In this document: piece after piece, positions 37,242-45,831 of the stretch | Layout of the letters: each line of letters opens with the position of its first letter | Numbering within the stretch: position 1 is the first letter of the stretch | NCBI RefSeq assembly: GCF_016623495.1 | Contig: NZ_JAEHHL010000001.1 | Coordinates: 744,001 to 808,000, forward strand | Direction of reading: 5' to 3' | Source of the DNA: Thermohalobaculum xanthum | Lineage (GTDB): Bacteria; Pseudomonadota; Alphaproteobacteria; Rhodobacterales; Rhodobacteraceae | DNA: 64,000 nt | The notes under the pieces: model-generated | Database searches by the model: none | Told to the model about the DNA's origin: nothing | The model's input: the letters and a program-made list of their open reading frames with translations, nothing else | Made by a program: the position numbers and the translations under genes

Positions 37242-37921
37242 CGCGCATCCGTCCTGGTCTGCACCCGACCAGCGCCCGTCACGATAACATCCATCGGAAT
37301 GTCATGTGGCTGCGGATGGATTGTCGGTATCGCCGCGCAGGGGTGACCCACACCGATCACCTGCGGACGCGCCGCGAACGACGCGAGCGTTCGATCGAAG
37401 AAACCGCCCCCGTATCCAAGCCGATAGCTTGCGGGATCGTATCCCACCACCGGTGCGATCGTGACGTCCGGGATCACCTGCTCGCCATCCGCCGGCACGG
37501 GAATGTTCCAGACGCCCCTCTCCATCCGGCAACCGGGGTGCCAGGCGCGGAAGACCAGCGGCTGTCCTTTCTCGACGACGATCGGCAACGCGATGCTCGC
37601 GCCGCGTATCGCGGCGCGGGTCATCCATTCCCTCAGGTCCAGCTCACCGCGAAACGGCCAGTAGAGGCTGACCGTGACACCGGGCCGAGGCTCGATCAGC
37701 CGATCGAGTTCGGCCGCCACCTCTTCGGCGACGCGCTGGCGCTCGGCTGCCGGCACGGCAAGGCGCGAGGCGATCAGGCGCTCGCGCTCAGCCTTGCGCC
37801 AGCGCGCCACGTCCCGAGCCGTGTCCGCATCCATCACGACATAGCCGTCGGGGCCCAGAGCCAGCTCGTGAGCGAAGCAGGGGGGCGAGGCAAAGCTTGC
37901 GCCGTCCGTATCGTCTTGCAT
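37238..37921 (-). CDS. 5-formyltetrahydrofolate cyclo-ligase family protein
   Basis: A 227-residue protein of the 5-FTHF cyclo-ligase (MTHFS) fold. The phosphate-binding GYGGGFFDRTL motif, VVGYDP and the basic N-terminal ARWRKAERERLI helix are clear. The enzyme converts 5-formyl-THF to 5,10-methenyl-THF with ATP in folate one-carbon metabolism. It has about 30 extra N-terminal residues compared with the shortest members. The ATG is preceded by AAGGAG; the longer frame upstream overlaps another gene and is rejected. Confidence 0.87.
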   Translation of the reverse strand: MQDDTDGASFASPPCFAHELALGPDGYVVMDADTARDVARWRKAERERLIASRLAVPAAERQRVAEEVAAELDRLIEPRPGVTVSLYWPFRGELDLREWMTRAAIRGASIALPIVVEKGQPLVFRAWHPGCRMERGVWNIPVPADGEQVIPDVTIAPVVGYDPASYRLGYGGGFFDRTLASFAARPQVIGVGHPCAAIPTIHPQPHDIPMDVIVTGAGRVQTRTDAR

Positions 37922-37941
37922 CACGTCTCCTTCCTCCGTGG

Positions 37942-38241
37942 TCACGGGTCGATGCCGAGAAGGTCGACGCCCGTTTCCCGTTCGAGCAGTCGCGCATTCG
38001 TCCGGAAAATCGCCGCGACCATCTCGGCGTCGCCGGCCTCGATCGCCATGTCGACGATGATTGCCGTGAGTGCCCAGACGATCCGCCGGTCGCCATAGGC
38101 CGCCGCGGCCCGAACGATAGCGGGTCGGATATCGCCAACGCATTCCGCGATGCGCCGCATCCGCGGGTTTGCAATGTCCGGCTCGGCGCCCAGCCAGAAG
38201 GTATGGCCGATGACATCAAATGCGGAAACGTCGCTGCGCAT
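37942..38241 (-). CDS. Small protein of unknown function
   Basis: A 99-residue frame with a consistent amino-acid composition: MRSDVSAFDVIGHTFWLG at the start, then two amphipathic helical stretches (RPAIVRAAAAYGDRRIVWALTAIIVDMAIEAGD and AEMVAAIFRTNARLLERE). It has no signal peptide and no known motif. It ends 20 bases before the cyclo-ligase gene in the same direction, and begins 106 bases from a divergent LysR gene. The LysR protein may regulate it. It is plausible as a real gene but unrecognised. Confidence 0.55.
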   Translation of the reverse strand: MRSDVSAFDVIGHTFWLGAEPDIANPRMRRIAECVGDIRPAIVRAAAAYGDRRIVWALTAIIVDMAIEAGDAEMVAAIFRTNARLLERETGVDLLGIDP

Positions 38242-38347
38242 GACACTGACCCATGCTCTCCATCAGCATGACGATAGCGGGTTCGATAAGATCACGAAAA
38301 CAAAAGTTATTTGATTTTAAATTCGACATTTCCAATATTAAACTGCC

Positions 38348-39190
38348 ATGGACACGGAACTCGCCCGCACCTTCCTTGCCGTCGCGGCGACCGGGAGCTT
38401 CGTCGCCGCAGCCGAACGCCTGCACGTCACCCAATCGACCGTGAGCGCGCGCATCCGGACGCTCGAGGATCAGTTCGGCCGCCGGCTCTTCACCCGCAAC
38501 AAGGCAGGCGCCGTCATCACTGACGCGGGGCGCAGGTTTCAGAAACATGCGGCGTTGCTGGTCCGGACCGTCGAACAGGCGCGCCATGACATCGGCCTCC
38601 CGCGCGGCTTCCGGGCCGGAGTCGTCGTGGGTGCTCGTATCGGCCTTTGGGATGGCCTCATGCTCGACTGGCTGGCGGAACTGACGACGAGCATCCCCGA
38701 CATCTCGTTCAGCGCGGAAATCGGGTTCGAGCCCGACCTGATGCAAGGCCTGATCGATGGTCGCATCGACATTGGCGTGATGTATGCCCCGCAGCGAAGA
38801 CCAGGCATGGAACTGGCGCGCATTGCCGAGGAAAGGCTGGTCCTGGTCCGGTCGGCACGTGCCGCGCCGCATGAAGGCGCCTATGTCTACGTGAACTGGG
38901 GGCCGGAGTTCTATTCCCAGCACAGCGCGAGCTTTCCGGATCTTCCGGGCCCGCATCTCTCGGTCAATGTGGGATGGCTGGCGCTGCAGCATATCCTCGA
39001 TCATGGCGGATCGGCATATCTTCCGTCGCGCCAGGTCCGGCACCTCGTCGCTGACGGCCGGCTCGAGGAGGTCCCGGGCGCCCCCGCCTTCGTGCTCCCG
39101 ATCTGGGCTGTCTATCCGCATGACCGGGACACGAAGCTGATCGATCCGATGATCGAGGCGCTCGCAGGGCGGGCGGCGGCGACTGTCTGA
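38348..39190 (+). CDS. LysR-family transcriptional regulator
   Basis: A 280-residue LysR protein with a clear N-terminal winged helix-turn-helix (ELARTFLAVAATGSFVAAAERLHVTQSTVSARIRTLE) and a co-inducer domain that is somewhat shorter than usual. Effector and targets are unknown. It is divergent from a small unknown gene and the folate cyclo-ligase. The 106-base gap is AT-rich just before its start (38300-38347), including TTATTTGATTTTAAATT, a likely promoter. Confidence 0.88.
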   Translation: MDTELARTFLAVAATGSFVAAAERLHVTQSTVSARIRTLEDQFGRRLFTRNKAGAVITDAGRRFQKHAALLVRTVEQARHDIGLPRGFRAGVVVGARIGLWDGLMLDWLAELTTSIPDISFSAEIGFEPDLMQGLIDGRIDIGVMYAPQRRPGMELARIAEERLVLVRSARAAPHEGAYVYVNWGPEFYSQHSASFPDLPGPHLSVNVGWLALQHILDHGGSAYLPSRQVRHLVADGRLEEVPGAPAFVLPIWAVYPHDRDTKLIDPMIEALAGRAAATV

Positions 39191-39247
39191 TCACGACAGC
39201 GCCACCCAAAGCAGGATCGGCCCGCGACCTTCCCTGCCCCGCGCAGC

Positions 39248-39952
39248 TCAGAGCACACCGTCTTGCTTCAGCCTCTCAGTAACCCGCTCGGCCATCCCGG
39301 CGCAGCGGGCGCCATCGAATGGAAAGATTGCCTCGAAGCCCGCACTTACCTCGGATTCGAGAATTGCCTTCAACCGTCGGCGCGCGCGGAAGAGGCGCGT
39401 CTTGACGGTAACAGGGTTGAGCGAGAGGTCATGCGCCACATCGCGCACGCTCATGCCCTCGACCTCGCGCATCAGGAACACGACGCGGAGCTCGTCGGGT
39501 AGGCTGGCCACGGCAGTCTCGAGCATCGCGCGCACCTGCGTACGGGCGAGCATCACTTCGGGCCTCTCGGTTCCCCGCGCCGGAAATGCCAGGACATCGG
39601 CGCCCGGAAATTCGTTCTCAGCCACGGTATCGTACTCCTCCTGAGGGCGCGCGGCGCGGCGGCGCATGCGCGCGGTGTTGAGAACGATGCGGGTGATCCA
39701 GGTCGAGAAACGCGCTTCCTCACGAAACGAGGAAAGCCGTGTAAAAGCAGAAAGATAGCTTTCCTGCACAACCTCCTCGGCTTCGGCATCGCTGTCGACG
39801 ATGCCGCGCGCGACACGGAAGAGCCGGGGGTTCAGGCGACGGATCAGTTCGCGTACCGCCGCCTCGTCGCCATCGCGGGCGCCGGCGACCAGCGCCCTTT
39901 CGTCAAGATCGCGCGGCTCGCGAATTCGGTGCTGTCTGCTGTTGGGGATCAT
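39248..39952 (-). CDS. ECF-family RNA polymerase sigma factor
   Basis: A 234-residue extracytoplasmic-function sigma factor. Region 2 (about 40-110; EEVVQESYLSAFTRLSSFREEARFSTWI) and region 4 (about 150-205; LPDELRVVFLMREVEGMSVRDVAHDLSLNPVTVKTRLFRAR) are separated by a Pro/Glu-rich linker, and a 30-residue C-terminal tail ends in KQDGVL. It is the last gene of a three-gene operon, overlapping the cupredoxin gene by four bases. No anti-sigma factor is encoded next to it in the window, so its control is unclear. Confidence 0.92.
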   Translation of the reverse strand: MIPNSRQHRIREPRDLDERALVAGARDGDEAAVRELIRRLNPRLFRVARGIVDSDAEAEEVVQESYLSAFTRLSSFREEARFSTWITRIVLNTARMRRRAARPQEEYDTVAENEFPGADVLAFPARGTERPEVMLARTQVRAMLETAVASLPDELRVVFLMREVEGMSVRDVAHDLSLNPVTVKTRLFRARRRLKAILESEVSAGFEAIFPFDGARCAGMAERVTERLKQDGVL

Positions 39953-40479
39953 GCCAGATCCTCGGGCATGATCCGTCCCTTCGCAAGGATCTCGGCGACC
40001 CTCGGAAAGGCTTTCAGCGCCGCCTCGGGCAAGTCGCCCGCATCCCCCGCGGGACCCTCCCAGCCGGGATCGCCCGGTCGGCCAACCACGATGCGCCCGA
40101 CCATGCCCGCATGCTCGTGGGGAATGCAGTAATAGTCGTAGACGCCAGGCACGCTCAACGTGACCTCGAAGCTCGCGCCGGGAAGCAGGAAGTCGCTGTC
40201 CCAGGGCGCCGCACCTGACGGAATGCGCCGTGGGCGGTCGAAGATCGCCGGATGATACGTCGTGGCGGTGTGGCTGTTGCCCTTGTCATGGTTCACGAAA
40301 CGCAGCATTGCGCCGGGCGCGACGGCGATCGCAAGCGGCGCAAACCAGACCCGTTCGCCCCGCGCGGTTCCGCGCATCTCGATGTCGCGCGGCGCCGCCG
40401 CACCGACAGGCCTGCGGGAGGCCAGGGCGGCGAGCGCACCGCCCGCCACCCTTCCGAACTGTCTTCGCGTGATCATCAC
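39949..40479 (-). CDS. Exported cupredoxin-domain (type 1 copper) protein
   Basis: A 176-residue Tat-exported protein (signal ITRRQFGRVAGGALAALA) with a plastocyanin/pseudoazurin-like domain. The copper ligands can be placed at His70, Cys118, His121 and Met126 (YYCIPHEHAGM), the C-x2-H-x4-M pattern. A 40-residue C-terminal extension follows the domain. It would carry electrons or buffer copper in the periplasm. It overlaps genes on both sides (secreted protein and ECF sigma), so all three share one mRNA. Confidence 0.9.
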   Translation of the reverse strand: MMITRRQFGRVAGGALAALASRRPVGAAAPRDIEMRGTARGERVWFAPLAIAVAPGAMLRFVNHDKGNSHTATTYHPAIFDRPRRIPSGAAPWDSDFLLPGASFEVTLSVPGVYDYYCIPHEHAGMVGRIVVGRPGDPGWEGPAGDAGDLPEAALKAFPRVAEILAKGRIMPEDLA

Positions 40480-40898
40480 TCGGCCAGCCGCGCCCGAGCG
40501 TCCTCGCCATGCAGCAGCACGACATGCGCATGGGGCTTGTCGACGCCCGGATGACCGGCGTTGTAGTAGATGTCGACCGCAGACACGTTGTGCGAGCCGA
40601 CCCCGAGGTCGTCGAAGGAAGTGCCGCTCTCGAGCGCTTCGATCGGCGTCATGTAGATCGTCGCCGCCAGCTTTCCGTCGCGGTCGTAGCCGAGGAACGG
40701 GCCGGCCGGCAGCGTGGCGGGATCGACGTAGAGCATGCCAAGGCCGGGCAGGAAATCCGGCAGGGCGACGAGGTCACTGACCTTGGCATAGGGCGCGGCC
40801 GGAGGCGCGTTGCGAAGGGCCTCCTCGTCATGGGCGCTGGCGGGAGCCGCCATGAAAAGCGTGGCGCCGAGTGCGGCGATAATCATCCTGTGGAACAT
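40476..40898 (-). CDS. Exported small protein (TTHB210/DUF5602-like)
   Basis: A 140-residue protein with a signal peptide (MFHRMIIAALGATLFMAAPASAH). The mature part holds LPDFLPGLGMLYVDPATLP, GKLAATIYMTPIEAL and VDIYYNAGHPGVDKPHAHVVLLH, a pattern I associate with TTHB210-like domains, where a histidine-rich end could bind metal. Function is unknown. It is the first gene of the operon that continues into the cupredoxin and ECF sigma genes, starting behind GAGGAGA and an ECF-like promoter. Confidence 0.75.
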   Translation of the reverse strand: MFHRMIIAALGATLFMAAPASAHDEEALRNAPPAAPYAKVSDLVALPDFLPGLGMLYVDPATLPAGPFLGYDRDGKLAATIYMTPIEALESGTSFDDLGVGSHNVSAVDIYYNAGHPGVDKPHAHVVLLHGEDARARLAE

Positions 40899-40941
40899 GT
40901 CTGTCTCCTCTGGCGACCAGGACCCCTGCCCTGGCTCACCC

Positions 40942-40972
40942 CGTTGGATGCGACGACGCGACAAAGGTTCCC
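40942..40972 (-). promoter_or_regulatory. ECF-type promoter of the secreted protein-cupredoxin-sigma operon
   Basis: On the minus strand GGGAACC (40972-40966) is followed after 15 bases by CATCCAACG (40950-40942). GGAAC-type -35 elements are the hallmark of ECF sigma factors, and the spacing is appropriate. It would start transcription roughly 40 bases before the first gene, suggesting that the operon's own sigma factor drives it. Confidence 0.55.
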
Positions 40973-41096
40973 GGGCAGCCGGAGAGATTTCTGAACGGCT
41001 CGTGCGGCGCGCAAAGATGATGAGTTGGGGCAGCCGGCACTTCGGCGTTGCTCGCAGCCCCGCACGCAAGGTCTGACGGCAGCCTTCGCAGCGGGC

Positions 41097-41774
41097 TCAG
41101 AGGTGTCGCAGGCGGCTTCGCTCGATCAGGTCCAAGAGCATTGCCATCGCATCGGCACGGTGAGCGCGGTGCAGTTTGCGCGCCAAGGCCGGGTCATGGT
41201 TGCGGATCGCCTCCAGCACGGCACGGTGATCCTCGTTCGACTTTGTCGGCAGCGGGCGCAGGTGAAGCGTCACCAGCCGCGCGCGGCGGACCTGGTCGGC
41301 CATCATGGTGACGATCGAGCAGACCCGAGAATTCCCGCCCAGTCGAACGAGTTCCGTGTGGAACGCATCATCGGCGCGCGCCCAGGCCTCGAGGTCCTTG
41401 CTGGCGAGAGCGACGTCCATGTCATCCATGGCTACGCTCAGCGCCTTCAGATCCGGATCATCGTATCCTGCCGCAGCCGCGCGCTCGGCCGCCAGGCTTT
41501 CCAGTTCGGTCAGGACCTCGTAGATCTCGCGCATGTCGTCGGGAGAGATCGGCAGGATGCGCACCCCCTTCCGCGGACGCACCTCCAGCAACCCCTGGGC
41601 CTCGAGCATGAGCGCGGCCTCGCGCACCGGCGTGCGGGACATCCCGAGGCGTTCCGCGAGTTCCGTCTCGAGATGGTCTGATCCGGCCGCCAGCTCCCCG
41701 CGGAAAATCAGATCGCGAAGCTCCTCGTAGGCGCGATGACTCGTGGAGAGCGGCTTGATCCGAACGTCATTCAT
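41097..41774 (-). CDS. GntR-family regulator (FadR/FCD subfamily)
   Basis: A 225-residue regulator with an N-terminal winged helix-turn-helix (YEELRDLIFRGELAAGSDHLETELAERLGMSRTPVREAALML) and a C-terminal FCD effector domain with Asp and His metal-type ligands (e.g. DDAFHTELVRLGGN and EDHRAVLEAI). FCD regulators usually sense carboxylic acids or sugar acids. It is the last gene of a leftward dehydrogenase operon, overlapping the Gfo/Idh gene, and probably acts at the divergent promoter 43894-44015. Confidence 0.9.
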   Translation of the reverse strand: MNDVRIKPLSTSHRAYEELRDLIFRGELAAGSDHLETELAERLGMSRTPVREAALMLEAQGLLEVRPRKGVRILPISPDDMREIYEVLTELESLAAERAAAAGYDDPDLKALSVAMDDMDVALASKDLEAWARADDAFHTELVRLGGNSRVCSIVTMMADQVRRARLVTLHLRPLPTKSNEDHRAVLEAIRNHDPALARKLHRAHRADAMAMLLDLIERSRLRHL

Positions 41775-42799
41775 GGCGACCCCGCGAGGCTCACCAGACG
41801 CCCTGTGCGGGCAGAGTCATACACAGCCTCTTCGATGATCTTCACGGCCAGGTAGTCACGAGCAGTGTTCTCGATGCTGCATTGTCCTGCAAGCCCTTGA
41901 ACCACATGCTGTTGCAGCGCGAAGACGCAGTCGCCGCCAAAGCCCCGGTCGGGCGCGTTGGTAAAGAGGCAGTCGTCCTCGACGGCGCCGAAGCGACGCA
42001 GGCGAACGACACCCTCGCCGTCGAGCATCATCGTGCCCGCCATGCCCTCGACCAGCGCCTCGCCCATCGTCCGGCGCGGATTGCCCGCAGCGTGGTCGAG
42101 AAGCCTGTTCCCGTCGAAAAGCGCCCGGACACCGCCTTCGAAGCCGAAGACGATATATCCCGCGTCCTCGCCAAGAATGGCGGGATTGAGCTTGCGCAAG
42201 TCGGCATAGACCTCGGTTGGCGGCCCCAGAAGGTAACGGAACGTGTCGATCCAGTGGACGGCGGTCTCGTGCACGAGAAAACGCGGCATCGTCTGGAAAT
42301 AGGGCTGTCGGTCGAGATAGGCGCGCGGCCCCTGCCCATCACCCGGGCGCAGCCGGAACGTCACCTGAAGTACGGCGCCGATCTTGCCGCCATCGATCGC
42401 CGCGCGGATTGCCCGATACCAGGGCTGAAATCTGAAATTCTCGTGCACCACCAGGGTCATCCCGGCCACATCGGCCAGGTCCGCCATCTCGCGCGCTTCG
42501 GCCAGAGATGTGCAGAAGGGCTTCTGGCAGATCACCGCGCGCACGCCGAACCGCGCCGCCTCGCGGATGCTTTCGGCATGGGCCGGAGGCGGGACGATGA
42601 TGTCGAGCAGGTCGGGCCGCTCGCGCTCGAGCATCTCGCCAAGTTCCGCGTAGGCGGCGAGGCCGGTCGCCTGCGCCCGTTCGATCTGCCGGTCGCAGGA
42701 AGCCACGACCTCGACACCAGGCATGCGCGACCATGCATCGTAGTGGAACTGGCTGAAATAGCCGGCCCCGAGACAGGCGACCGTCGGCCCGGCGCTCAT
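41771..42799 (-). CDS. Gfo/Idh/MocA-family NAD(P)-dependent oxidoreductase
   Basis: A 342-residue dehydrogenase with an N-terminal Rossmann fold (VACLGAGYFSQFHYDAW), the conserved EKP-equivalent QKPFC and the catalytic-region VHETAVHWIDTFRYLLGPP (Asp/His). The family oxidises sugars, inositols or their acids at a hydroxyl carbon. The start overlaps the downstream end of the isopropylmalate-type dehydrogenase gene by four bases, so both act in one pathway. Its substrate is unknown. Confidence 0.88.
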   Translation of the reverse strand: MSAGPTVACLGAGYFSQFHYDAWSRMPGVEVVASCDRQIERAQATGLAAYAELGEMLERERPDLLDIIVPPPAHAESIREAARFGVRAVICQKPFCTSLAEAREMADLADVAGMTLVVHENFRFQPWYRAIRAAIDGGKIGAVLQVTFRLRPGDGQGPRAYLDRQPYFQTMPRFLVHETAVHWIDTFRYLLGPPTEVYADLRKLNPAILGEDAGYIVFGFEGGVRALFDGNRLLDHAAGNPRRTMGEALVEGMAGTMMLDGEGVVRLRRFGAVEDDCLFTNAPDRGFGGDCVFALQQHVVQGLAGQCSIENTARDYLAVKIIEEAVYDSARTGRLVSLAGSP

Positions 42800-43893
42800 G
42801 CCGAAACGCGCTGCATCGCCGTGCGGATCGCTGTGATCATGTCCTCGGTCCCGTGCGTCCCGCCCATGTCCCGCGTCCGAACGTTGCCCTCGCCCAGCAC
42901 CGACCCGACCGCCCCATCGATACGCGCCGCGTCCTCCCGCAGTTCTGAGATGCCGTGTCTCGTGCCCAGCCAATCCAGCATCATGCCGGCCGACAGCACC
43001 ATTGCGATCGGATTGGCGAGCCCCCTGCCCACGATATCCGGCGCCGTCCCGTGGCATGGCTGGAACAGGGCGTTCGCGTCCCCGATATCGGCCGACGGCG
43101 CCAGCCCCAGCCCCCCCATCAGGCCCGCGCCCAGATCCGAGAGGATGTCGCCGAACATGTTCTCGGTCACCAGCACGTCGAAGCTCCATGGCCGCTCGAC
43201 CATCCACAGCGAGATCGCGTCGACATAGGCGTGATCATGGGTGACATCGGGATACTCCCGCGCGATCTCGTCGAAGATGCCACGGAAGAAGGCGAAGGCG
43301 CGAAAGACGTTCGCCTTGTCGACGCAGGTGACATGGCCGCGCCCCTTCCCCTCCTCGCGGCGCTTGCGGGCGAGTTCGAAGGCGAAACGAAACAGCTTCT
43401 CCGAGGTGCGGCGCGTGATCCTCAGCGTCTCGCGGGCCTCGTCCGCGCCGACCTCGCCCTTGCCGAGCGTGAAGAAAAGCCCCTCGGTGCTCTCTCTGAC
43501 CAGCGCGAAATCCACAGGCTGCCCTCCGTCGAGGCGGAGCGGCGTCGGCTGGCCAGGGCGGATCTGGACGGGCCGCAGTCCGGCATAAAGCCCGAATTCC
43601 ATGCGCAGGTCGATCTGTGGCGTGATCTCGGTGCCGTCGGGATAGCGGACCGTTGGCAGCCCCATGGCCGCGAGGAGGATCGCGTCGGCATCGCGTGCCG
43701 CGGCGATCGATGCGGCCGGCAATGCCTCGCCGGTCGTGGCGTAGTGCCCCGCCCCCGCGGGCAGGTCGATGAATCGCAGCGAGTAGGCACGCGATCCCTC
43801 GGCAAGCTCGTCGAGCAGGCTCAGCGTCGGCGCGATGACTTCAGGGCCGATACCGTCGCCCTGAAAGACCGCAATCTCGAATGTTCGGGCCAT
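42796..43893 (-). CDS. Isocitrate/isopropylmalate/tartrate dehydrogenase-family protein
   Basis: A 365-residue beta-decarboxylating dehydrogenase. FQGDGIGPEV, the LRMEFGLYAGLRPVQ arginine segment, VTENMFGDILSDL (metal-binding Asp residues) and CHGTAPDIVGRG (NAD-binding loop) are all present. These enzymes oxidise a 2-hydroxy acid and remove the beta-carboxylate. Isopropylmalate itself is unlikely because leuB normally sits with other leu genes; tartrate, malate or a related sugar-derived dicarboxylate fits the transporter context. It is the first gene of the leftward operon. Confidence 0.87.
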   Translation of the reverse strand: MARTFEIAVFQGDGIGPEVIAPTLSLLDELAEGSRAYSLRFIDLPAGAGHYATTGEALPAASIAAARDADAILLAAMGLPTVRYPDGTEITPQIDLRMEFGLYAGLRPVQIRPGQPTPLRLDGGQPVDFALVRESTEGLFFTLGKGEVGADEARETLRITRRTSEKLFRFAFELARKRREEGKGRGHVTCVDKANVFRAFAFFRGIFDEIAREYPDVTHDHAYVDAISLWMVERPWSFDVLVTENMFGDILSDLGAGLMGGLGLAPSADIGDANALFQPCHGTAPDIVGRGLANPIAMVLSAGMMLDWLGTRHGISELREDAARIDGAVGSVLGEGNVRTRDMGGTHGTEDMITAIRTAMQRVSA

Positions 43894-44015
43894 CGCACCC
43901 CGCGTCGCCGCGGCCTCCTTGCCGTGTCTCAATGTCGTTGACAGTGCGTGTTTTAATGTATACGCAACTTTATGCAACACTAATAACATTAAACCGTCAA
44001 GAAGGGGAGGACGGG
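43894..44015. promoter_or_regulatory. Divergent promoter/operator of the GntR-TTT module
   Basis: This 122-base region holds TTGACA at 43938-43943 and TATACG at 43959-43964 (15-base spacing) pointing to tctC. An inverted repeat, TTTAATGT (43952-43959) and ACATTAAA (43986-43993), flanks two GCAAC copies. Strongly AT-rich compared with its surroundings. It is the obvious target for the GntR protein encoded in this module. A GGGAGG ribosome-binding site precedes tctC. Confidence 0.5.
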
Positions 44016-45023
44016 ATGAAAAGCCTGATCTGCGCCGTGGCCTCCGCGGCCATCGTGCTGGGGCTGTCCGCGACCGCGGCCAGCGCGCAGAGCTATCCGT
44101 ACCGCGACATCACCAACGTGGTCGTATGGGGCGCCGGCGGCGGCACCGACACGATAAACCGGATGATCATGGCCGAGATGGAGAAACACCTCCCGGTCAG
44201 CATCAGCGTGACCAACGTCACGGGCGGCGTCGCCGGCTCCAACGGCATGGTCTATGCGATGAACCAGCCCGACGACGGCTATACGCTCGCCGGGATATCC
44301 GAGTCCAACGTCACCGCCGCGGTCCAGGGCGGCTGGGGCGAGCGGTTCGACGTCTGGTATCCGTTCATCGTCGGAGGATCGCCCGATCTCATCTCGGTCC
44401 CGGCCTCGTCGCCCTACACCTCGCTGAAGGAACTCGTGGACGCGGCCAAGGCCGCACCCGGCACCATCCCGGCGGGAGCCAGCGGTGCAGGCTCGATCCA
44501 CCATCTCAATCTCCTCGCACTCGAAAAGGGTGCAGGCGCGACCTTCAAGTTCATTCCCTACAAGGGATCCGCCCCCGCACAGGAAGCAGCCCTGGCCGGC
44601 GAGGTGCAACTGGTCGTGACGTCGCTCGCCGAGCAGGCCCCGCTGATCGAAGGCGGCAAGCTGCGTCCGCTCGCGATGCTGACGCCCGAGAGCGCCGAGA
44701 TCGCCGGGCAGACGGTCGAATCCGCCTTCACGATGTATGACGGGCTCGATGCATATCTGCCCCTGAAGCAGGCCATCGGATTTGCCGTTGCGGCCTCCGC
44801 GCCCGACGACGTGAAGCAGGTGCTCACCAATGCCTTCCAGGAAGCGATGAAATCCGATGTCGTCGCCGAATGGGCGAAGATGAACCACTATGACATCGGC
44901 GGACAGTCGGGTGCCGAGGCGAGCGAACTGTTCGCCCGGCTCGAGAGCAGCTTCGCCTGGACACTCGCGGACCTGGGACAGACGACTGTCGACCCGGCCT
45001 CGCTCGGCATCCCGAAGCCTTGA
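44016..45023 (+). CDS. tctC: Tripartite tricarboxylate transporter substrate-binding protein (TctC family)
   Basis: A 335-residue periplasmic protein with a signal peptide (MKSLICAVASAAIVLGLSATAASA) and the TctC/BugD fold: YPYRDITNVVVWGAGGGTDTINRM, TGGVAGSNGMVYA and IPAGASGAGSIHHLN. The family binds carboxylates such as citrate, tricarballylate, tartrate or aromatic acids. It is followed by tctB and tctA, so the transporter is complete. Ligand unknown; the neighbouring dehydrogenases suggest a hydroxylated di- or tricarboxylate or a sugar acid. Confidence 0.92.
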   Translation: MKSLICAVASAAIVLGLSATAASAQSYPYRDITNVVVWGAGGGTDTINRMIMAEMEKHLPVSISVTNVTGGVAGSNGMVYAMNQPDDGYTLAGISESNVTAAVQGGWGERFDVWYPFIVGGSPDLISVPASSPYTSLKELVDAAKAAPGTIPAGASGAGSIHHLNLLALEKGAGATFKFIPYKGSAPAQEAALAGEVQLVVTSLAEQAPLIEGGKLRPLAMLTPESAEIAGQTVESAFTMYDGLDAYLPLKQAIGFAVAASAPDDVKQVLTNAFQEAMKSDVVAEWAKMNHYDIGGQSGAEASELFARLESSFAWTLADLGQTTVDPASLGIPKP

Positions 45024-45033
45024 GGCACGGCGC

Positions 45034-45058
45034 GGCCGGCCCGGAGAAAGGGCCGGCC
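45034..45058 (+). terminator. Perfect hairpin between tctC and tctB
   Basis: GGCCGGCCC (45034-45042) pairs with GGGCCGGCC (45050-45058) around a seven-base loop. No T-run follows. As with the hairpins after urtA and the oligopeptide-binding gene, it lies between a binding-protein gene and membrane or enzyme genes of the same operon, suggesting differential expression. Confidence 0.65.
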
Positions 45059-45084
45059 AATGCCGTTCCGGCGGGGAGGCCGTC

Positions 45085-45828
45085 ATGGACGACAAATCGC
45101 AACTGCGTGCACGCGATTTCTGGGCCTCGCTGGGCCTGATTGCCCTGTCGGGGTTCTTCATCTGGCAGACCACGTCGATACCGCTCCAGGCGACGCGCGT
45201 GGCTGGCGTCTCGTCGGTGCAGTTCTACGACTCGGCGGCGGTCGTGCCCTACTTCATCTTCGGCGCGCTGCTTATCCTGTCGCTGATCCTCCTGGCCAAC
45301 TCGATCGTCTCGGGTGACGCTGCCCGGGCCCTGAGCGGCGCCGGCATCGGTCTCGACTGCGCCGAGATCTGGCGCATCGGAACCATTGCGGCCGCCATGG
45401 CCGCCTACATCCTCGGGCTGGTCCCGCGTGTCGATTTCATCATTGCGAGCGGGCTCCTGATCACCGCGCTGATCTGGGGGTATTCCACCGGCCAGGCGGG
45501 CCGCATGGGGCTGGCAGCGGGGGCAGTCGTGCTGGCGGGAAGCTACGCGTTGATCCGGCATCTTCCGCAGAGCGAGTGGAACAAGCCGCATGACGACGAC
45601 TGGGTCGCATTGGCCATCTGGATCCTGCTGACGACCTGGGCCCTCACACGGCCGGACCGAAACCGGCTGACGCGCGCGATGCCCCTGATCGCCGTGATCG
45701 CGCCACTGATCCTTGTCACGGCGATGGCCTTCGGCTTCCGGCAGAACGTTCCGAACCGCGGTGGACTGATCTTCAGCCAGATCGAGCGGACCTACTACCT
45801 GGATCTGCGCCCACTCTGGAGCCAGTAA
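45085..45828 (+). CDS. tctB: Tripartite tricarboxylate transporter small membrane subunit (TctB family)
   Basis: A 247-residue membrane protein with several hydrophobic segments (e.g. WASLGLIALSGFFIW, YFIFGALLILSLILLANSI, TIAAAMAAYILGLVPRVDF). Ordinary TctB proteins have four helices in about 150 residues; this one is longer, with two or three additional segments in the C-terminal half. A GGGGAGG-like site precedes the ATG. It ends three bases before tctA. Confidence 0.85.
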   Translation: MDDKSQLRARDFWASLGLIALSGFFIWQTTSIPLQATRVAGVSSVQFYDSAAVVPYFIFGALLILSLILLANSIVSGDAARALSGAGIGLDCAEIWRIGTIAAAMAAYILGLVPRVDFIIASGLLITALIWGYSTGQAGRMGLAAGAVVLAGSYALIRHLPQSEWNKPHDDDWVALAIWILLTTWALTRPDRNRLTRAMPLIAVIAPLILVTAMAFGFRQNVPNRGGLIFSQIERTYYLDLRPLWSQ

Positions 45829-45831
45829 GTA

